A stretch of 8,720 nucleotides of DNA from JAXJQF01 sp036311285. Its GTDB lineage: Bacteria > Pseudomonadota > Gammaproteobacteria > Enterobacterales > Succinivibrionaceae. Positions 6,729 through 8,720 of this stretch are shown one piece after another (position 1 is the first letter of the stretch; every line of letters starts with the position of its first letter). The DNA is taken from the NCBI GenBank assembly GCA_036311285.1, contig JAXJQF010000039.1, positions 1 to 8,720 on the forward strand, given 5' to 3'. The notes beneath the pieces were generated by a model. The model was not told the origin of the DNA. It searched no databases and saw only the letters and a program-made list of their open reading frames with translations. Made by a program: the position numbers and the translations under genes.

Positions 6729-7223
6729 TTATGAATTTTGGTCTAAACCAATATTATTGTTTTCAGTGTTATTACTTGCTTGATTATCTTGTGGTTGAAC
6801 ATTTGTATTTAATCTGTCTTTAATATTGAACCACATGATTAAATTATAAATTAAAATTCCCACTGAGATTAAATTAATTAACGGAATAAAACCTAATATA
6901 ATAGCTATAATATATGAAGTTTTAGAATTTGATGTGTTTTTAATGAATCTTTCATCATTCTCATGGGTAAAATAATCTAAACAGCTATTCATTGCTTTAA
7001 TAGTAAAAATAATCTTAGTAATTAACAGCCCAATTACCACGATAATCATTACTGCAGTTAAAGATAATACTATGATTGCCGATGCTTCATCTGATGATAC
7101 TAAAGCATAAACAATAAAAGTAAAAGTTAACATAATAACATACAAAATCATTGGTGTTATCATTGCCACACATTCAAATATAAGTGATTTATTTAATTGT
7201 TTTTTTAATTCTTCAATATTCAT
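6729..7223 (-). CDS. Small three-segment membrane protein, copy 2 of a tandem pair
   Basis: I do not recognise the family. The 164-residue protein has hydrophobic segments at about 19-42, 49-75 and 104-131. The third is long and may be a hairpin rather than one pass. The N-terminus is charged (MNIEELKKQLNKSL) and the C-terminal tail is hydrophilic and Asn/Gln-rich (about 140-164). It is clearly paralogous to the protein encoded just upstream (7572-8081). The non-membrane parts are the best conserved: MN-x-EELKK-x-LNKSL at the start, KAMN-x-C-x-x-YF-x-x-ENDE-x-F-x-KN (76-96) between segments 2 and 3, and YNLIMWF-x-IKDRLNT (126-140) before the tail. That suggests a conserved cytoplasmic interaction surface. 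The ATG is preceded by AGGA with six-base spacing. It has its own promoter and terminator. Confidence 0.85.
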   Translation of the reverse strand: MNIEELKKQLNKSLIFECVAMITPMILYVIMLTFTFIVYALVSSDEASAIIVLSLTAVMIIVVIGLLITKIIFTIKAMNSCLDYFTHENDERFIKNTSNSKTSYIIAIILGFIPLINLISVGILIYNLIMWFNIKDRLNTNVQPQDNQASNNTENNNIGLDQNS

Positions 7224-7333
7224 GATTATTCCTAATTCTTTTTGTTAGTTTGACAACTTTTTAAATTCTTGATGATTGATTAATTTTAGAACTTTTATAT
7301 TTCAAAAGTTTCTAGATAAAATATTCAGCCGGA

Positions 7334-7363
7334 ATTGTATCACAATGCAAAATTTAATGTTAA
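7334..7363 (-). promoter_or_regulatory. Promoter of membrane-protein copy 2, with palindromic -10
   Basis: On the minus strand: TTAACA (7358-7363), 18 nt, then TGATACAAT, an extended -10 whose hexamer is 7334-7339. The -10 is embedded in the palindrome ATTGT-GAT-ACAAT (7334-7346), identical in the paralogue. A further 19-bp palindrome, AATGTTAA-AAA-TTAACATT (7356-7374), covers the -35 and is absent from the other copy. Confidence 0.6.
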
Positions 7364-7497
7364 AAATTAACATTTGAAAAAAAATTGGTTTTATACACCA
7401 TTGTCTTGTTTTTTTTATTCGTGTAAAAGTTTTAATAATTCGTTAGTGTATTCTATGAGATAATTTAAATTCTTAGATGAGGTTTGTTTAAAACATA

Positions 7498-7535
7498 AAT
7501 AAACAAAAAGAGATGTTGTAATCAACACCTCCTTT
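7498..7535 (-). terminator. Intrinsic terminator of membrane-protein copy 1
   Basis: On the minus strand, AAAGGAGGTGTTG, the loop ATTA and CAACATCTCTTTT make a 13-bp stem with two G-U pairs, running into TTTTTGTTTATT. It starts 36 bp after the TAA of the gene at 7572-8081 and is homologous to the terminator at 6660-6692. Confidence 0.85.
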
Positions 7536-7571
7536 ATCAATTTGAACAATTTTTGTGGAATCGACAATATT

Positions 7572-8081
7572 TTATGATTGTTTATCTAATTCAATGTTGT
7601 TGTTCTCAGTAGTTTTGTTTTCCTGATTATTTTGTGATTGAATACTTGTATTTAATCTGTCCTTAATAATGAACCACATGATTAAATTGTAAATATAGAA
7701 ACCAAATACTAAAAGATTTAACAGAGTAAAACGGCTTGCTATAAAACCTAGTATAATAGCTGCAATATATATAGACTTAGCAGTTGTTACATTTTTTTTG
7801 AATTTTTCATCATTTTCTTGGTTAAAATACTCTATACAGTTATTCATAGCCTTAGTTGTAAAACTAATCTTTAAGATAAGCAAGAAAATGCACACTATAA
7901 ATATTATCGCTATTAACAGGAAGTTAATAATTCCTAATGCAACTTCTGAAAACCCGATAGATTCGAAAATAATGGTAAATATTGCATATAATATGCCTAA
8001 AATTATTGGTACTACAATCATTGAAACACATTCGATTATAAGTGATTTATTTAATCCTTTTTTTAATTCTTCAACATTCAT
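7572..8081 (-). CDS. Small three-segment membrane protein, copy 1 of a tandem pair
   Basis: A family unknown to me. The 169 residues have hydrophobic segments at about 19-40, 46-75 and 105-137, with a charged N-terminus (MNVEELKKGLNKSL) and a Gln/Asn-rich polar tail (145-169, ending NNIELDKQS). It is five residues longer than its paralogue at 6729-7223, the extra length falling mainly around segment 3 (IASRFTLLNLL). The loop KAMNNCIEYFNQENDEKFKKN (77-97) and the motif YNLIMWFIIKDRLNT (131-145) match the paralogue closely, whereas the membrane segments have diverged. This suggests selection on the soluble face. AGGA lies six bases before the ATG. It has its own promoter (8192-8221) and terminator (7498-7535). 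Immunity, sensor or stress-related roles are all possible; the sequence does not decide. Confidence 0.85.
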   Translation of the reverse strand: MNVEELKKGLNKSLIIECVSMIVVPIILGILYAIFTIIFESIGFSEVALGIINFLLIAIIFIVCIFLLILKISFTTKAMNNCIEYFNQENDEKFKKNVTTAKSIYIAAIILGFIASRFTLLNLLVFGFYIYNLIMWFIIKDRLNTSIQSQNNQENKTTENNNIELDKQS

Positions 8082-8191
8082 AAATATTCCTAATTTTTTT
8101 TGTTAGTTTGATAACTTTTAAATTCTTGATGATTATTTAATTTATGAACTTTCATCTATCAAAATAATTGTAGATAAAATATTCAGCCGGC

Positions 8192-8221
8192 ATTGTATCA
8201 CAATGTAGAATATTATGTATA
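8192..8221 (-). promoter_or_regulatory. Promoter of membrane-protein copy 1, with palindromic -10
   Basis: On the minus strand: TATACA (8216-8221), 18 nt, then TGATACAAT, with the -10 hexamer at 8192-8197. The palindrome ATTGT-GAT-ACAAT (8192-8204) covers the -10 exactly as in the paralogue. In both copies the -10 lies 111 bp before the ATG, and most of the leader between is conserved. Confidence 0.6.
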
Positions 8222-8485
8222 AATAGAGCAGATATTGTTATATTTTGTTTTTTGTGAATATAAAGAACATTGGTTTTTAAAAATCTTTGTCACTTCGTTT
8301 TTCCTTGAGATCATGCACTCTAAAATTGTCTAATTTTTTAGTTAAGTTGCGGACTTATTTATAGCTGGATTACTATTTTTAGATATTTTTATAAAAAAAT
8401 AAAATTTTTTTTGTCTTTCAATCCCTTGTAAATTAAGGGGTTAAAAAATATTTAAAATTTTTTGCAATTTTTTTTAAATTTTTAC
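8222..8485. other. Divergent intergenic region between membrane protein and flagellin
   Basis: No gene is supported in these 264 bp. The left part is featureless AT-rich DNA, and the right part has long A and T runs (about 8385-8412 and 8466-8480) that could bend the DNA upstream of the flagellin promoter. One hairpin (8420-8442) is the only GC-containing structure. Confidence 0.6.
8420..8442. repeat. Hairpin upstream of the flagellin promoter
   Basis: AATCCCTT, a 7-nt loop and AAGGGGTT form an 8-bp stem with one G-U pair. T-runs lie before it and A-runs after it on the plus strand, the reverse of an intrinsic terminator on either strand. It ends 43 bp before the sigma-28 -35, so it may be a regulator-binding site. 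Confidence 0.4.
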
Positions 8486-8512
8486 TAAAGTTATTAAAGG
8501 AATTGCCGTTAA
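8486..8512 (+). promoter_or_regulatory. Sigma-28 (FliA) promoter of flagellin
   Basis: TAAA (8486-8489), exactly 15 nt, then GCCGTTAA (8505-8512), one base off the enteric FliA consensus TAAA-N15-GCCGATAA. Transcription should begin near 8519, leaving a leader of about 90 nt. This places flagellin among the late flagellar genes, expressed after hook completion. Confidence 0.9.
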
Positions 8513-8529
8513 CAACAGTAAGAGAGAGA

Positions 8530-8568
8530 TTTTACCTAAAATTTAGGGTACCTAAATCTAAGGTAAAA
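8530..8568 (+). promoter_or_regulatory. 39-nt stem-loop in the flagellin leader
   Basis: The outer stem is TTTTACCT (8530-8537) with AGGTAAAA (8561-8568). The inner stem is ATTTAGG (8541-8547) with CCTAAAT (8551-8557), with the tight loop GTA. A 3x3 internal loop separates them. It starts about 11 nt after the predicted transcript start and ends 40 nt before the ATG, leaving the AGAGG ribosome site free. The likely role is mRNA stabilisation or translational control. No GGA triplet occurs in the leader, which argues against a classical CsrA site. Confidence 0.75.
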
Positions 8569-8608
8569 ATAACTATAAATAAATTAACAGAGAGAAAAGA
8601 GGTCTATT

Positions 8609-8720
8609 ATGGCTTTATACGTAAAAACTAATGTGAGTTCTATGAACGCACAAAGAATGTTATCTAATTCGACTACAGCTTTAGATAACTCATATAAAAG
8701 ATTGGCATCAGGTCTACGCA
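8609..8720 (+). CDS. fliC: Flagellin, N-terminal part (runs off the window)
   Basis: Flagellin is the subunit of the flagellar filament, exported by the flagellar type III system and polymerised at the tip. The 37 visible residues begin MALYVKTNVSSMNAQRML and continue with a LDNSYKRLASGLR segment. This is the highly conserved D0/D1 N-terminal helix that packs inside the filament and carries the export information. The pattern x-LY-x-x-TNVSS-x-NAQR-x-x with LD-x-SY-x-RLASGLR is closest, from memory, to Aeromonas-type polar or lateral flagellins. The ATG is preceded by AGAGGT at six bases' spacing. Expression is expected from the sigma-28 promoter 97 bp upstream. Whether it is the only flagellin, and whether it is intact, cannot be seen here. 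The symbol is generic; flaA/flaB naming is equally possible. Confidence 0.95.
   Translation, partial: MALYVKTNVSSMNAQRMLSNSTTALDNSYKRLASGLR

Larger units (their letters stand above)
7224..7571. other. Intergenic region: conserved leader, promoter and upstream terminator
   Basis: From the gene start outward, this 348-bp stretch holds an approximately 110-nt leader shared with the paralogue (7224-7333), the promoter (7334-7363), about 130 bp of AT-rich sequence in which I see no gene, and the terminator of the upstream copy (7498-7535). Confidence 0.7.

Noticed and set aside
7798..8106. 102-codon plus-strand open frame
   Set aside because: It lies antisense to the membrane-protein gene at 7572-8081, which has a paralogue, promoter, terminator and ribosome site. 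The plus frame has no support.

Overview
The window is AT-rich bacterial DNA, probably from a motile gammaproteobacterium of the Aeromonadales/Succinivibrionaceae type. Three things point there. Endonuclease III aligns residue for residue with the E. coli enzyme. The flagellin N-terminus closely resembles that of Aeromonas. The flagellin promoter is a textbook gammaproteobacterial sigma-28 site. The taxonomic assignment is an inference from remembered family sequences, not a search result.

Layout. Positions 1-110 are the right end of an insertion sequence, apparently ISL3 family: the transposase C-terminus runs into its terminal inverted repeat. Positions 111-699 hold no intact gene. They contain a 92-codon open stretch with no start codon (minus strand, 165-443), an IR pair resembling ISL3 ends (560-631), and a hairpin just past the next gene's stop. 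Positions 700-5544 (minus) encode one 1614-residue protein: two PIN-like domains, a roughly 700-residue charged and repetitive linker, a kinase-like domain that has lost both catalytic aspartates, and six CxxC knuckles that would make three zinc ribbons. This is the most unusual object in the window. Its upstream region (5545-5901) carries a 58-bp near-perfect palindrome and a second, nested inverted repeat.

Positions 5902-6543 (minus) encode endonuclease III (nth) from a TTG start, with its own promoter. Positions 6660-8221 (minus) hold two tandem copies of a complete transcription unit. Each has a promoter with a palindromic -10, a leader of about 110 nt, a small three-segment membrane protein and a terminator. 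From 8486 to the window edge, on the plus strand, a sigma-28 promoter, a structured leader and the first 37 codons of flagellin lead out of the window.

How the genes relate. The minus-strand genes do not look like one operon: terminators follow both membrane-protein genes, and promoters can be placed before both of them and before nth. The PIN/pseudokinase gene follows nth after a 357-bp gap and is probably autonomous. No recognised partner of it (TerY, PP2C, TerD or similar) is visible. The flagellin gene diverges from the membrane-protein pair.
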